Positions 46,698 through 55,720 of a DNA stretch of 64,000 nucleotides are shown here, piece after piece. This DNA is from Bacillota bacterium. Lineage in GTDB: Bacteria > Bacillota > Clostridia > Clostridiales > Clostridiaceae. The stretch is from assembly GCA_021781745.1 (NCBI GenBank), contig JAJXWH010000001.1, positions 1 through 64,000 on the forward strand. The letters are read 5' to 3'. Every line of letters begins with the position of its first letter. Position 1 is the stretch's first letter. The translations under genes and the position numbers were made by a program. The notes beneath the pieces were generated by a model. It made no database searches. It was not told where the DNA came from and saw only the letters and a list, made by a program, of their open reading frames with translations.

Positions 46698-47633
46698 ATG
46701 ATTAAGACAGTGGTATCTCTAGGACTATCAGTTGATGAAAAGTTAATAATTAAGAAAAATAGGCTTAGTCCAGAAAATATGAATGGAAAAGAGAAGAGGA
46801 TATGTATTATTACTGGGCTTCATGGAGATGAACTTGAAGGGCAATATGTATGCTATAAATTAATTAAGGAAATACAAGAAAATATTAAATATTTAAATGG
46901 AATAGTTGATTTATATCCAGCCCTTAATCCCTTAGGAATAGATTCAATACACAGAGGGATGCCAACCTTTGATTTAGATATGAATAGAATATTTCCAGGG
47001 TCTGAAAGCGGAGCTATGGCAGAGCACGTTGCAGCAAAGATTATTGAAGATATAGATGGTGCAGACATTTGTATAGACTTACATGCGAGTAATATATTTT
47101 TGAGAGAAGTACCTCAAGTTAGAATCAGTGAGCACATAAAGGATAAGTTATTACCTTATGCAAAGCTATTAAATATGGATTTTATTTGGGTTCATCCAGA
47201 AGCAACAGTCTTAGAATCTACACTTACCTACAGCTTAAATAATAAAAATATACCAGCTTTACTTGTAGAAATGGGCGTTGGAATGAGAATTACAAAAGAA
47301 TATGGAGATCAATTAGTTGAAGGTATATTTAATTTGATGAAGGAGTTAGGCATATGGACAGGCTCAGTAACACCAGTAAGGCAGCCTATTGTATCTACTG
47401 AAAAAGAAGTAAATTTTATAAACGCTAAAGCTTCAGGAATATTTATGCCATGCGTTAAGCATTTAGATGAAATAAAAAAGGGTGAGAAACTTGGTGAAAT
47501 TTTCAATTCATTAACTGGTGAAATAGAAGAGGAATTAATATCTCCATGTGATGGAGTGGTATTTACATTAAGAGAATATCCTGTAGTTTATGAAGGGTCT
47601 CTTATTGCAAGGGTACTTGGAGGTGCAAAATGA
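46698..47633 (+). CDS. Succinylglutamate desuccinylase/aspartoacylase-family deacylase (M14)
   Basis: The 311 residues start at ATG 46698 behind GTGGAGG. The zinc site is visible: GLHGDELEG (His and Glu ligands) and DICIDLHAS (third His), plus the substrate loop NRIFPGS. The end (SPCDGVVFTLREYPVVYEGS) is the beta-sandwich of AstE-like proteins. These enzymes remove acyl groups from N-acyl amino acids or diamines. It overlaps the next gene by 4 bp. With the aminotransferase upstream it may liberate the amino compound to be catabolised. Confidence 0.85.
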   Translation: MIKTVVSLGLSVDEKLIIKKNRLSPENMNGKEKRICIITGLHGDELEGQYVCYKLIKEIQENIKYLNGIVDLYPALNPLGIDSIHRGMPTFDLDMNRIFPGSESGAMAEHVAAKIIEDIDGADICIDLHASNIFLREVPQVRISEHIKDKLLPYAKLLNMDFIWVHPEATVLESTLTYSLNNKNIPALLVEMGVGMRITKEYGDQLVEGIFNLMKELGIWTGSVTPVRQPIVSTEKEVNFINAKASGIFMPCVKHLDEIKKGEKLGEIFNSLTGEIEEELISPCDGVVFTLREYPVVYEGSLIARVLGGAK

Positions 47634-48565
47634 GAAAAGAAATATTATACACATTAAAATCACCACATAGAGATGACATGAGAATTACAGGATATAAGTT
47701 TGGAAAAGGTGAAAAGACAGCATGTATAGTAGGTGCAATAAGAGGAAATGAAATACAGCAGCTATATACTTGCTCCCAGCTTATTAAAACCTTAACTAAA
47801 TTAGAGCAAAAAGGTGCAATATCAAAAGATCGTGAAATTCTTGTTATTCCTTGTGTAAATCCACACTCCATGAATATAGGAAAAAGATTTTGGACTATGG
47901 ATAATACCGATATCAATAGGATGTTTCCAGGGGAAAGGAATGGGGAAACCACCCAGAGGATTGCTAGTGGTGTTTTTGAACAAGTAAAAGATTATCCATT
48001 TGGAATTCAATTCACTAGTTTTTATATGCCAGGTGATTTCATACCTCATATAAGAATGATGGAAACAGGTTATCAAAGTCCAAGTCTAGCAAATTTGTTT
48101 GGTCTTCAATATGTATTAATTCGTAAGCCAAAGCCTTATGATACTATGACACTAAATTATAATTGGCAAATGTGGGAGGCCAGTGCATTTTCATTATATA
48201 CAAATGCAACAGATCAAATAGATGAAGTTTCAGCAAAACATGCAGTAGTTGCTGTCTTAAGATTTTTAACTAGAATGGGAGTAATAAAATACAACAGTCA
48301 TAGCGGATATATAGCAAGTGTATTAAAAGAGGATGATTTACTTTCTGTTAAAACCAAATCTGGTGGAATATATAGAAGATTAAAGAATCCTGGTGATGGA
48401 GTTGAAAGAGGAGATATTCTAGGAGAAATAATTCATCCTTATGAAGGAGAAGTTATAGAACAAGTCATATCTCCAACTGATGGCATAATATTCTTTGCCC
48501 ATAAGTCGCCTTTGGTTATGGAAAATGTAGTTGCCTATAAAATAATTAGAAGACTGCACGAATAA
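47630..48565 (+). CDS. M14-like paralogue with degenerate zinc site
   Basis: This 311-residue protein has the same fold and end (SPTDGIIFFAHKSPLVMENV) as the protein upstream, coupled by ATGA. The zinc-binding His of GxHGxE is replaced (GAIRGNEIQ) and the DLHxS segment reads IQFTSFYMPGD, so at least two of three ligands are lost, while TDINRMFPG is kept. It is probably a non-catalytic partner of the active deacylase or has a changed activity. Confidence 0.8.
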   Translation: MRKEILYTLKSPHRDDMRITGYKFGKGEKTACIVGAIRGNEIQQLYTCSQLIKTLTKLEQKGAISKDREILVIPCVNPHSMNIGKRFWTMDNTDINRMFPGERNGETTQRIASGVFEQVKDYPFGIQFTSFYMPGDFIPHIRMMETGYQSPSLANLFGLQYVLIRKPKPYDTMTLNYNWQMWEASAFSLYTNATDQIDEVSAKHAVVAVLRFLTRMGVIKYNSHSGYIASVLKEDDLLSVKTKSGGIYRRLKNPGDGVERGDILGEIIHPYEGEVIEQVISPTDGIIFFAHKSPLVMENVVAYKIIRRLHE

Positions 48566-48594
48566 ATTAAAGATTGAATATAAATTTGTATTAT

Positions 48595-48642
48595 AAAAAA
48601 TGTGTTGAAGTAATAAAAAGTTACTTTAACACATTTTTTATA
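48595..48642 (+). terminator. Intrinsic terminator after the M14 pair
   Basis: AAAAATGTGTTGAAGTAA pairs with TTACTTTAACACATTTTT across a 7-nt loop, followed by further T. Confidence 0.9.
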
Positions 48643-48673
48643 TTTTCAGCAAAATAAATTTTATGAAAATGAG

Positions 48674-48721
48674 TTGACAAAACTGTTCATACTGTATATA
48701 TTGTATATATACAGTATGAAC
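48674..48721 (+). promoter_or_regulatory. Promoter with overlapping operator for the GntR/ABC operon
   Basis: TTGACA (48674) and TATATT (48697) are 17 bp apart. Over the -10 region lies the long palindrome GTTCATACTGTATATA / TATATACAGTATGAAC (48685-48721). This is the layout of autoregulated YtrA-type repressors: a bound dimer would cover the -10 and start site. Confidence 0.8.
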
Positions 48722-48743
48722 ACAAAGGAGGCGAAGTGATAGT

Positions 48744-49115
48744 TTGAAAATATTACTTTCTAATAAATCGGATTTGCCAATATACGAACAAATTAAAGCC
48801 CAAATTAAAGAACAAATTTTATCTGGGGCCATTGCTGAAAATGAATTTTTACCATCCATAAGGCAGCTGGCAAAGGATTTAGGTATAAGCGTTATTACTA
48901 CTACGAGAGCTTATTCGGATCTTGAAAGTGAAAGATTTATAGCAACCCTTAGAGGAAAAGGGAGTTATGTTTTACCGAAAGACAAGGAGATGGTTAAGGA
49001 ACAGTATTTAAAAAAAATAGAAGATGCGTTTAGTTATGCAATTGAAAATGCAAAGTTAGCGAATATATCTACTGATGAATTGATAATTATTTTGAAAACT
49101 TTATTAGATGAATAA
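48744..49115 (+). CDS. GntR-family repressor, YtrA subfamily
   Basis: This 123-residue protein is read from TTG 48744, 12 bases after AGGAGG. It has the winged-helix DLPIYEQIKAQIKEQILSG...FLPSIRQLAKDLGISVITTT and a short C-terminal dimer arm, without an effector domain: the YtrA pattern. It heads an ABC exporter operon and probably binds the palindrome overlapping its own promoter. YtrA systems respond to cell-wall antibiotics. Confidence 0.88.
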   Translation: MKILLSNKSDLPIYEQIKAQIKEQILSGAIAENEFLPSIRQLAKDLGISVITTTRAYSDLESERFIATLRGKGSYVLPKDKEMVKEQYLKKIEDAFSYAIENAKLANISTDELIIILKTLLDE

Positions 49116-49178
49116 ATATATACTTGTTACTTAATGTTCAATTAGAATAACTTAAATATGATTTAGGAGTAGAGAAAT

Positions 49179-50036
49179 ATGAATGCACTTGAAATAAAAA
49201 ATTTAAATAAAACATTTGAAGGATTCAGTATCAAAAATATAAACTTAGAATTACCTAAAGGATACATTATGGGATACATTGGTCAAAATGGAGCAGGTAA
49301 AACTACTACAATGAAATTAATAATGAATCAGATTAAAAAAGATAGTGGAGAAATTAAAATATTCGAAAAAGAATATGATGAGGATGAAGCTGGATATAAG
49401 GATATGATTGGATTTATAGGAGACGAGTGCTATTTTCCAACATGCTTTACTTTGAAGGATGTAATTAAAACTCTAAAAGATTTTTATTCTTCATTTAATG
49501 AAGCGAAGTTTAAAGAATATGCTGAGAAATGGCAGCTTCCTTATAAGAAAAAAATTAAAGAATTTTCTAAGGGTATGAAGGTAAAACTATCTTTTGCCAG
49601 TGTTTTATCAAGAAATACAAAATTACTTTTGTTAGATGAACCAACAAGTGGGCTTGATCCTGTAATTAGGAGTGAAATTTTAGAAATACTGCAGGATTAT
49701 ATAGCAGATGGGGAGAGAAGCGTATTGTTTTCAACTCATATAACAAGTGATTTAGAAAAAATAACTGATTACCTATTTTTTATTAATAAAGGGGAAAAAG
49801 TATTTTATGATACAACTGAAGATGTATTAGAGAACCATTTATTAGTTAAAGGAGGAAAAGAGGAGTTAACAAAAGAAATAGAAGAAAAATTAATTGGATA
49901 TAAGAGTTCTAATTACGGATTTGAGGGATTAATTAATTCAAAGGATAAGCAATATATGAGCGAAAGTGTACTTTTAGAAAAACCATCTATGGACGATATT
50001 GTGGTATTTTATATTAATAAAGTAAGGAGAATTTAA
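49179..50036 (+). CDS. ABC exporter ATPase
   Basis: This 285-residue ATPase has Walker A GQNGAGKTT, a degenerate signature FSKGMKVKLSFA and Walker B LLLDEPTSGLDP. The long C-terminal extension is typical of drug or bacteriocin exporters (YtrB/BcrA type). It is followed 4 bp later by two membrane subunits. The start follows TAGGAGT. Confidence 0.9.
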   Translation: MNALEIKNLNKTFEGFSIKNINLELPKGYIMGYIGQNGAGKTTTMKLIMNQIKKDSGEIKIFEKEYDEDEAGYKDMIGFIGDECYFPTCFTLKDVIKTLKDFYSSFNEAKFKEYAEKWQLPYKKKIKEFSKGMKVKLSFASVLSRNTKLLLLDEPTSGLDPVIRSEILEILQDYIADGERSVLFSTHITSDLEKITDYLFFINKGEKVFYDTTEDVLENHLLVKGGKEELTKEIEEKLIGYKSSNYGFEGLINSKDKQYMSESVLLEKPSMDDIVVFYINKVRRI

Positions 50037-50040
50037 TATA

Positions 50041-50712
50041 ATGGATGCACTAAAATATTTGAAACTTGATTTGCGGATTATAAAAGAAAAAAATCAATAT
50101 ATGTTATTAGTATTAAGTCCAATCTTAATTCCAATTATAAAATATAATATCGAAGTTGGAATAACGTTTTTATTAGTGTTTATATTATTATATGCCATTA
50201 TGCCATTTAGCAATGAAAATGCAGATAAGTTAGAAAAAATCTATGCTGTATTTCCGAGTAAATCATCTAGCATGGTTTTAGGTAGATTTATGTATTTAAC
50301 TATAATAATCATAATAATGACAGTAATATATATGGGAATAGGCGTATATTCATGCAGCGTAAATCCAAATGAAATAATAGGATATTTAGAAATAGGTATA
50401 TTATTTACTGTATCAGTAGTTTCATGTTATTGTTCTTATCCTATATACTATAAAGCTCAAATGGAAAAGGAGAATATGGTGATGACTGGTGTGATTTCAC
50501 TTGTAATACTAATGGGATTTTCCATGGTGTTACTTATACCTATGATTAGTAGATGGATTGTTGCTTTATATAATGAAAAATTTAAATTTATAACAAGCTT
50601 TATCATTAATTACAGCAAGAGTTTAATTTTCTTAGATATATTAATAATTATAATTGCAGGATATATCTCGTATTTAATTTCATGCAAGATCTGCAAAAGA
50701 AAAGAGGTTTAA
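50041..50712 (+). CDS. ABC-2 type permease subunit 1
   Basis: This 223-residue protein has about six membrane segments. It begins MDALKYLKLDLRIIKEKNQY; the next gene begins NNSINYLKFDLRLIKESIKF and shares YPIYYKxxMEK and the CKICK end, so the two subunits are duplicates that probably form a heterodimer. Exported substrate unknown. Confidence 0.85.
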   Translation: MDALKYLKLDLRIIKEKNQYMLLVLSPILIPIIKYNIEVGITFLLVFILLYAIMPFSNENADKLEKIYAVFPSKSSSMVLGRFMYLTIIIIIMTVIYMGIGVYSCSVNPNEIIGYLEIGILFTVSVVSCYCSYPIYYKAQMEKENMVMTGVISLVILMGFSMVLLIPMISRWIVALYNEKFKFITSFIINYSKSLIFLDILIIIIAGYISYLISCKICKRKEV

Positions 50713-50716
50713 AGAA

Positions 50717-51382
50717 ATGAATAATTCAATTAATTATCTAAAATTTGATTTAAGGTTAATTAAGGAAAGTATTAAATTTTATGTACTTGCACCAGCAGTA
50801 TTTTGGATTTTATTTATGTTTTCAGGAAGCGTATATATGGGATTGTCATACTTGTTTTTCTTCTTAGTTATTTTTGCAACAGTTCCTTTTAGTGCACAAA
50901 GTAATGAAAAAAGCACTCAAATGTATTATATGTTTCCATGTAAAATATCAGAAATGGTGTGTGGAAGATTCTTATATTTAATAAGTGTAGCAGCAATAAT
51001 ATTTCTTATTGATGGAACTGCCATTATTTATTCATATATGACTCAAAAACTTCATGGTTTTGAAGTTGTGGTAATATCTTTTTGTGGAATTTTAAGTTTA
51101 ATAACTTGTTTTATTCAATATCCTATATATTATAAGTTTGGAATGGAGAAAGGAAACGCAATATCTATCCTAGTATATCTTTTGCCAGCATTTTTAATTT
51201 TTGGATTACCTTCATTTTTAATTGAAAGTGGCAATTCCAGTATAGAAAACTTTATAAATTCTTTAAATTATATATTCAGTAATAGTGTTGAATTATTACT
51301 TTTAAGTGTCTTAATTCTTTGTATTGTAGGGTGTTTATCTTATTTAATTTCATATAAAATCTGTAAAGCGAAAGAAATATAA
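50717..51382 (+). CDS. ABC-2 type permease subunit 2
   Basis: This 221-residue paralogue of the preceding subunit has about six membrane segments and a 4-bp gap after its partner. It is the last gene of the GntR-ABC operon. The stop codon is six bases from a foldback element that may form the 3' end of the transcript. Confidence 0.85.
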   Translation: MNNSINYLKFDLRLIKESIKFYVLAPAVFWILFMFSGSVYMGLSYLFFFLVIFATVPFSAQSNEKSTQMYYMFPCKISEMVCGRFLYLISVAAIIFLIDGTAIIYSYMTQKLHGFEVVVISFCGILSLITCFIQYPIYYKFGMEKGNAISILVYLLPAFLIFGLPSFLIESGNSSIENFINSLNYIFSNSVELLLLSVLILCIVGCLSYLISYKICKAKEI

Positions 51383-51388
51383 ATATTT

Positions 51389-51615
51389 AGGCACAATCAA
51401 ATAAATAACAAGTCCATTTGCCAGCCTATTTTCCATCATGGGAAGCTCGACTCGCTACGCTCGCTGAGTAAGCGATTCACACCAAATCATAGATTTGGGT
51501 TCTCTGCTCATCGGCAAATTGACCTAATAGGCTCGCTATGAGGGCAATTCGCCTCCTTGCCTGATGAAAAAATATCCATGGCAACTTTGGACTTGTTATT
51601 TATTTTCATGTGCCT
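51389..51615. repeat. AGGCACA foldback element, copy 3, with insert
   Basis: Ends are AGGCACAATCA and TCATGTGCCT. ACAAGTCCA pairs with TGGACTTGT and TTTTCCATCA with TGATGAAAA; the apex is CCTAATAGGCTCGCTATGAG. An extra block at 51440-51503 (GGAAGCTCGACTCGC to AGATTTGGGTTCT) matches, in opposite orientation, the block at 46041-46105. Confidence 0.85.
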
Positions 51616-51793
51616 TAAATGCGAGTAAGTAAAGGCCCTTACAAAAACTTAAGTATAAATTAAGATAAATTTAATATTTGAACTATTATTTATTAATAAA
51701 AAATATGTATAATAAGAATATGATATAAAGTCAATTATTAACATGTATTGCATTTTTATCATAAATGAACATTATTTACAGGGGGAAAGAAAA

Positions 51794-52780
51794 ATGAAAT
51801 TAAAGAAAACTTTAGCATTTATTATGACAGCAGCTTTAACTGTTGGAACAATGGCTGGATGTAGCCAAGCAACATTAAATTATTCAAGAGAGCTTTCAAA
51901 TGTGGCGAAATGGGACGCAACAACGTCAAATATTGAAGGTACGGTTAATGTAGATGTAAAAGGAGTAAAAGAACAAATAAATATTTCCGCTGATGGATAT
52001 ACAGCTGGTAAGCAGTCATATGTAGATATTAAATTCACTGATCCATCTGGCAAGCTTAATATTCCAGAACTTAAAGCATACAGTGATGGAACTACAAGCT
52101 ATATAAATAAGAGTTTCTATGAAGGAATATCTGCATTTACTGGACAAGCTGCTCCAGCAGGATTAACTAGTATAAAAGAAGACTATATCGGAATTGATGT
52201 TGCATCTACAGGAATTGATGTAGATAAAATAAAAGCATTGACAACTCAACCAGATGCAATGGTTCAATTAGGAAAGACTATATTTGGAGAAAATAGCGAT
52301 ATAGATATACCTTTTGTTCAAAATGGAAGAGAATATACAATCAATCTTGATGCAGATAAAACTGTTGATTTAGTTGGAAAAGCTGCAAAAGCTGCAGGAA
52401 ACAACATAGAAAATATTAATAATACTTTTAAATTAGGAATACCAGCTGAAGGTATCACACAAATTAAAGCAGCAGTTAATGATGCTAAGTTTGATACAAG
52501 CTTAGTTGATCTTAAGACACAATTAGCTGGATCTACTATTAGCTCAAAAGAAGTGTTTGCTGATACTAGCTATAACTCAGATTTTAATATGAACTTACAA
52601 ATTAAAGATGCAGGAAGTATTTCACTAGTTTTAAAAGCAGTAGATATGAAGAGTGAAGTAAAAGCAATAACTTTCCCTACTAGCGTATATAAAACTACTC
52701 AACAAGATTTCAATAAATTATTAATTCCAACAGCAAGTACAGCAACTATACAATCTACAACAAATACAGTAGTAAAATAA
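51794..52780 (+). CDS. Uncharacterised lipoprotein
   Basis: The start at 51794 follows GGGGGAAAG and gives a lipoprotein signal (KKTLAFIMTAALTVGTMAGC). The 328 residues are rich in Asp, Lys, Thr and Ala with several related beta-strand stretches (NIEGTVNVDVKGVKEQINIS and VDIKFTDPSGKLNI). The Ser/Thr-rich end suggests a secreted, non-enzymatic surface protein. I recognise no family. It forms a single-gene unit with two hairpins behind it. Confidence 0.8.
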   Translation: MKLKKTLAFIMTAALTVGTMAGCSQATLNYSRELSNVAKWDATTSNIEGTVNVDVKGVKEQINISADGYTAGKQSYVDIKFTDPSGKLNIPELKAYSDGTTSYINKSFYEGISAFTGQAAPAGLTSIKEDYIGIDVASTGIDVDKIKALTTQPDAMVQLGKTIFGENSDIDIPFVQNGREYTINLDADKTVDLVGKAAKAAGNNIENINNTFKLGIPAEGITQIKAAVNDAKFDTSLVDLKTQLAGSTISSKEVFADTSYNSDFNMNLQIKDAGSISLVLKAVDMKSEVKAITFPTSVYKTTQQDFNKLLIPTASTATIQSTTNTVVK

Positions 52781-52789
52781 TATAAACTA

Positions 52790-52920
52790 ACATAGGCTAT
52801 ATCGAAAGTAACTTTAATACTTTTGGTATAGCTTATTATTATGCTAGAAATAATATTTACAGGATATATAAAGCACATTCTAAAAAATTTGAAAAGCACT
52901 TTTTAGAATGTGCTTTTTTT
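52790..52920 (+). terminator. Two hairpins after the lipoprotein gene
   Basis: The first pairs ATAGGCTATA with TATAGCTTAT and inner AAAGT with ACTTT (about 52793-52838). The second is a strong terminator, AAAGCACATTCTAAAAA with TTTTTAGAATGTGCTTT, then T5 (about 52870-52919). The remainder to 53115 is AT-rich with no gene. Confidence 0.85.
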
Positions 52921-53115
52921 GTTGTTCAACTCAAGCATGTTTTTAAGATTTTAAAATATTTCTGAAAAATTAGTAAATTTTTAACATGAACATATTGTTT
53001 TGAACAATGAAAGATGATAATATTACAGTGTTCAAAAAATGAACCTGAGTTTGTGCTTATAGAGTAGGAAGGTAGATTATAAAAGTAATATTTAAATTAA
53101 GGGGGTATTCAATAA

Positions 53116-53913
53116 ATGAGAAAAGTTAAAACTGCTGTAATTTTAGCTGCTGGAATGGGGTCCAGATTACATGATGTAACTAATGATATGCTGCCAAAAG
53201 GACTTATAAAGGTAAATGGTAAAAGCTTAGTTGAAAGATCCATTGAGAAATTAAGAAGTTTAGGCATTGAAAAAATTTATATTGTAACAGGTCATTTGCA
53301 TGAGTTTTATGATGAATTTGCAAAAGATAAAAAGTACATTGAAACAAAAAGAAACAGAAAATATAAGGCTACAGGAAGTATGACCTCCCTTTCAATATTA
53401 GAAGAAGAATTAAAGGAAGATTTTTTGTTACTTGAAAGTGATCTTATTTATGAAGTATATGGATTAATAAAAGCACTTGAATATGAAAAAGATGATTGTG
53501 TTTTATTAAGTGGAAGGACAAACTCTGGAGACGAGTGCTATGTGGAAGTTAGAGATGATAATTTATACAAAATATCTAAAAATATAGACGAAATAGAAAA
53601 TGTATATGGGGAATTAGTTGGCATTTCAAAAATATCTATAGACTTATATAAAGAAATGCTAAAACAATATAAAAATTTTAATAGTTCAATATTTGAATAT
53701 AAGAATGAGTATTTTTTTGAAACTGAAAAGAATAAGGCAAAGAAATATGATTATGAAAATGCCATATTTGATGCTGCTAAAAAAAGAAAAGTTGGTTACC
53801 TAAAAATTGATAATCTAGTGTGGGGAGAAATTGATGATAAACATCATCTTGAAAGAATAAAAAAAACCATACTTCCTAAATTAGAAAAGAATATTGAAGA
53901 ACAAATAATTTAA
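53116..53913 (+). CDS. Nucleotidyltransferase of the phosphonate cluster (LicC/PntC-like)
   Basis: The 265 residues begin KTAVILAAGMGSRLHDVTN, the NTP-transferase signature with the usual MLPKGLIKVNGKSLVERS. A catalytic Asp follows in LLESDLIYE. It resembles CTP:phosphocholine and CTP:2-aminoethylphosphonate cytidylyltransferases. Placed just before PEP mutase, it probably activates 2-aminoethylphosphonate as a CMP derivative for transfer to a glycan or lipid. The start follows GGGGGTATT. A terminal transferase is not found in the window. Confidence 0.8.
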   Translation: MRKVKTAVILAAGMGSRLHDVTNDMLPKGLIKVNGKSLVERSIEKLRSLGIEKIYIVTGHLHEFYDEFAKDKKYIETKRNRKYKATGSMTSLSILEEELKEDFLLLESDLIYEVYGLIKALEYEKDDCVLLSGRTNSGDECYVEVRDDNLYKISKNIDEIENVYGELVGISKISIDLYKEMLKQYKNFNSSIFEYKNEYFFETEKNKAKKYDYENAIFDAAKKRKVGYLKIDNLVWGEIDDKHHLERIKKTILPKLEKNIEEQII

Positions 53914-53959
53914 ATTATATAAATTTAAAATAATTTTAAAATTAAGGGGAGAGTAAAAA

Positions 53960-55258
53960 ATGAAAACAGTATATGTTGCAATGAGTGCTGATATAATTCA
54001 TCAAGGACATTTAAATGTATTAAATAAAGCGAGAAAACTTGGAGATATAATAGTAGGATTACATACTGATGATGTTATACGCGGTTATTGGAGAAATCCT
54101 ATCATGAAATATGAAGAAAGAAAGGAAGTAGTTAATAATATCAAAGGGGTTGTATCTGTAATTCCACAAGATAGTTTGGATCAGGTTTCAAATCTTATAA
54201 AGCTCAAACCGGACTATGTTCTTCATGGAGATGACTGGAAAGATGGAGCTCAAAAGGAACTTAGGGAAAGGGTTATAGAAGCAATAAAGGAATGGGGAGG
54301 GGAACTTGTTGAAGTGCCATATACCCAAGGTGTATCTATTTCAAAATTAGATGAAGAGCTTGCTCAAATAGGAATTACTCCTCAAATGAGAATGAAAAGC
54401 CTTAAGGAATTAATTTATTCAAAAAAACCGGTTAGAATACTTGAAGCTCATAACGGATTAACTGGATTAATTGTTGAAAAAACTAAAGTTGAGAAAGAAG
54501 GCAAAATAAAAGAATTTGATGGAATGTGGATAAGCTCCTTATGTGATTCAACTGCAAAAGGAAAACCAGATATAGAATTAGTAGATTTAACTTCAAGGTT
54601 AAATACAATAAATGATATTTTGGAAGTTACAACAAAACCAATTATTGTTGATGGTGATACTGGTGGACAAATTGAACATTTCGTTTATACAGTTAAAACA
54701 TTAGAAAGATTAGGTGTATCGGCAATTATTATTGAAGATAAGACAGGCCTTAAGAAAAATTCATTATTTGGAACAGAAGTTGAACAAACCCAAGATACTA
54801 TTGAACATTTTAGTGAAAAGATAAGAGCAGGAAGAGAAGCAAGAGTTACCAGCGATTTTATGATTATTTCAAGAATTGAAAGCTTGATTGCAGGAGCAGG
54901 AATGGACGATGCTATAAAAAGAGCACAAGCATATATTGAAGCAGGTACAGATGGCATTATGATTCATAGTAAAGAAAAAGATGGGAAGGAAATCATTGAG
55001 TTTTGCAGAAGATACAATGAATTTGCAAATAAAGTTCCATTAGTTGTAGTTCCAACTTCATACAACTTCATGAAAGAAGATGAACTAGTTGAGCTAGGAA
55101 TTAATGTGATCATATATGCAAATCACTTAATAAGAAGTGCATATCCAGCAATGGTAAACACAGCAAAAAGTATATTAGAAAATGAAAGATCCAAAGAAGC
55201 ATCAGAAAATTGTATGCCTATAAAAGAGATACTTACTCTAATTCCAGGTGGAATGTAA
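53960..55258 (+). CDS. pepM: Phosphoenolpyruvate mutase fused to an N-terminal cytidylyltransferase-like domain
   Basis: Residues 1-140 are a cytidylyltransferase-like domain (MSADIIHQGHLNVLNKAR, HxGH at 14-17). Residues about 150-430 are PEP mutase: FDGMWISSLCDSTAKGKPD, VDGDTGGQ and the active-site loop starting IEDKTGLKKNS (Glu259). PEP mutase turns phosphoenolpyruvate into phosphonopyruvate, making the first C-P bond. The fused domain is known in other PEP mutases, and its role is not established. The start follows GGGGAGAG. Confidence 0.92.
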   Translation: MKTVYVAMSADIIHQGHLNVLNKARKLGDIIVGLHTDDVIRGYWRNPIMKYEERKEVVNNIKGVVSVIPQDSLDQVSNLIKLKPDYVLHGDDWKDGAQKELRERVIEAIKEWGGELVEVPYTQGVSISKLDEELAQIGITPQMRMKSLKELIYSKKPVRILEAHNGLTGLIVEKTKVEKEGKIKEFDGMWISSLCDSTAKGKPDIELVDLTSRLNTINDILEVTTKPIIVDGDTGGQIEHFVYTVKTLERLGVSAIIIEDKTGLKKNSLFGTEVEQTQDTIEHFSEKIRAGREARVTSDFMIISRIESLIAGAGMDDAIKRAQAYIEAGTDGIMIHSKEKDGKEIIEFCRRYNEFANKVPLVVVPTSYNFMKEDELVELGINVIIYANHLIRSAYPAMVNTAKSILENERSKEASENCMPIKEILTLIPGGM

Positions 55259-55260
55259 TT

Positions 55261-55499
55261 TATACTTTGGATATAACTCACCGAAATAAGTAACATACTT
55301 TTATTCCAGTTTCTATGGAATTTTTATGGGTGATTCTAAGACCAGAAGTTGCATCCAAAATGCTAGCCTCAAATGCAAGTTTGAACTAGCATATTTGGAA
55401 CAACTTCCAGTCTGAGAATCACAGCCATAAAAATTCCAAACGAAACATTCCACAAAAGTATGTGACTCATTTCTGATTGAGATATATTTCAAAGTATAT
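55261..55499. repeat. ACCGAAA/GTTG foldback element, copy C
   Basis: It starts 3 bp after the pepM stop. TATACTTTGGATATA pairs with the closing TATATTTCAAAGTATA; TGGAATTTTTATGG pairs with CCATAAAAATTCCA; GTGATTCT pairs with AGAATCAC; GAAGTTG pairs with CAACTTC; and TGCTAG pairs with CTAGCA. The core GTTGCATCCA...TGGAACAAC agrees with copies A and B. It separates pepM from the rest of the pathway genes. Confidence 0.88.
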
Positions 55500-55581
55500 G
55501 TTAAATTTATAACTGTTTTATTTATTATAGCTGACCAGATTATTGATTTGACTTATTAGATAACTATATTTAACAAGTCTT

Positions 55582-55667
55582 TATGTGGATATCTTCACCA
55601 GAAAGCATAAATATTTTCATAGTTTTTCGTAACAAAAATATTTATGATTTCGGTAAGCTGCCACATA
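55582..55667. repeat. Internally deleted foldback element, copy A3
   Basis: TATGTGGATATCTTCACCAG at the left and GATTTCGGTAAGCTGCCACA at the right are the outer arms of the A copies. ATAAATATTTT pairs with AAAATATTTAT, and the whole central core is missing. The form (two ends, short middle) is what a deletion derivative of a mobile repeat would look like. Confidence 0.8.
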
Positions 55668-55720
55668 AGTCTAGCTAACATGTTGCATATCTATAAGTTA
55701 TAGTGTAGGAGTTGAATTAA

